64,000 nucleotides of DNA, taken from NCBI RefSeq assembly GCF_005943945.1, contig NZ_CP040710.1:3703501-3767500 (forward strand), read 5' to 3'. Origin of the DNA: Aggregatimonas sangjinii (GTDB lineage: Bacteria > Bacteroidota > Bacteroidia > Flavobacteriales > Flavobacteriaceae). Position numbers and translations under genes: made by a program. Each line of letters starts with the position of its first letter. Positions within the stretch are counted from its first letter, which is position 1. The notes beneath the pieces were generated by a model. The model was given only the letters and a program-made list of their open reading frames with translations. It was not told where the DNA came from and did no database searches. Positions 63,734 to 64,000 of this stretch are shown one piece after another.

Positions 63734-64000
63734 ATGCTTTTTAAACACTCGCTCGTTCTTTTCTTTCTCGGATACACACTCCTGCACGCCCAACAGCCAA
63801 AGGTAAATCAAGATCGCCTCGAAAACCGTATCCTGGAACTCGCCCAGTTCGGCCTCCAGGAAAACGGGGAGACCGAGCGGGTCGCCTTTAGCGATGCCGA
63901 TGTTGCCGCCCAGCAATGGGTGGTGCAAACACTAAAGGATTTGGGCCTACAAGTGCATATCGACTTTGCGGGTAACGTCGTTGGAATGCGCAAAGGAACG
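63734..64000 (+). CDS. M20-type peptidase/amidohydrolase, 3' part missing
   Basis: The frame opens with an ATG at 63734 and is open at the window edge (89 residues). It has a signal peptide (cut near LHAQ, residue 20), then RLENRILELAQFGLQENGET (about 28-47). The segments GETERVAFSDADVAAQQWV and DFAGNVVGMRKG resemble the N-terminus of Zn-dependent hydrolases of the allantoate amidohydrolase/N-carbamoylase branch. It would be exported, unlike most cytoplasmic relatives. Metal ligands lie beyond the window edge, so the assignment rests on the N-terminal segment alone. Confidence 0.7.
   Translation, partial: MLFKHSLVLFFLGYTLLHAQQPKVNQDRLENRILELAQFGLQENGETERVAFSDADVAAQQWVVQTLKDLGLQVHIDFAGNVVGMRKGT

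Overview
The window reads as a chromosome segment of a marine-type member of the Flavobacteriaceae (Bacteroidota). The evidence is SusC/SusD pairs, Bacteroidota-style lipoprotein signals with acidic or Lys/Asp residues just after the lipidated Cys, promoter elements of the TAnnTTTG type, and a flexirubin-type pigment cluster. I cannot fix the genus. No rRNA, tRNA, IS element or CRISPR array was seen.

Region 1 (1-2.9 kb) holds two lipoprotein genes on the minus strand (one cut by the window edge), a small membrane protein and a histone-deacetylase-like hydrolase. A PAP2 phosphatase follows (2955-3788).

Region 2 (3.8-22.7 kb) looks like a polysaccharide- or glycoside-utilisation locus. A minus-strand operon (GH36 alpha-galactosidase, sugar O-acetyltransferase, Na+/solute symporter) diverges from a plus-strand SusC/SusD pair. 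Two tandem ~1170-residue FG-GAP/UnbV lipoproteins and a vanadium-haloperoxidase-like lipoprotein come next. A GntR/LacI-type regulator closes the locus from the other strand. Palindromic operator candidates lie in the divergent control region. The partnership of two UnbV lipoproteins with a haloperoxidase-like enzyme has no assigned function that I know of.

Region 3 (22.8-24.6 kb) has a YihY-type membrane protein, a secreted protein of unknown function and a strong bidirectional terminator.

Region 4 (24.6-57.9 kb) is an apparently complete flexirubin-type (aryl polyene plus dialkylresorcinol) cluster of about 33 genes. All are on the plus strand except a divergent halogenase-like flavoenzyme. 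Tyrosine (or aromatic) ammonia-lyase probably makes the aryl acid starter and a PaaK-like ligase activates it. Two ACPs, several ketosynthases including a KS/chain-length-factor pair, a ketoreductase and three hot-dog proteins extend it to a polyene. DarA and DarB make the dialkylresorcinol half. A methyltransferase, a CrtI-like oxidoreductase, a halogenase-like enzyme and a cupin protein may decorate it. A BtrH-like protein, an LpxL-like acyltransferase and a C45 Ntn-hydrolase are candidates for ester formation. An ABC exporter, an MMPL-acyltransferase fusion and a LolA protein probably handle export to the outer membrane.

Region 5 (57.9-61.8 kb) is rich in long palindromic repeats. Four repeat units (the last of them a complete palindrome) precede a solo GIY-YIG nuclease gene. 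A second copy and a separate 163-bp palindrome with 20-bp perfect ends lie between it and recQ. A third, diverged copy lies between recQ and a tail-less ssb gene.

Region 6 (61.8-64 kb) has a GyrI-like effector-binding protein, a 50-residue YqaE/Pmp3 protein, an acidic lipoprotein with a strong terminator, and the start of an M20-type peptidase or amidohydrolase cut by the window edge.
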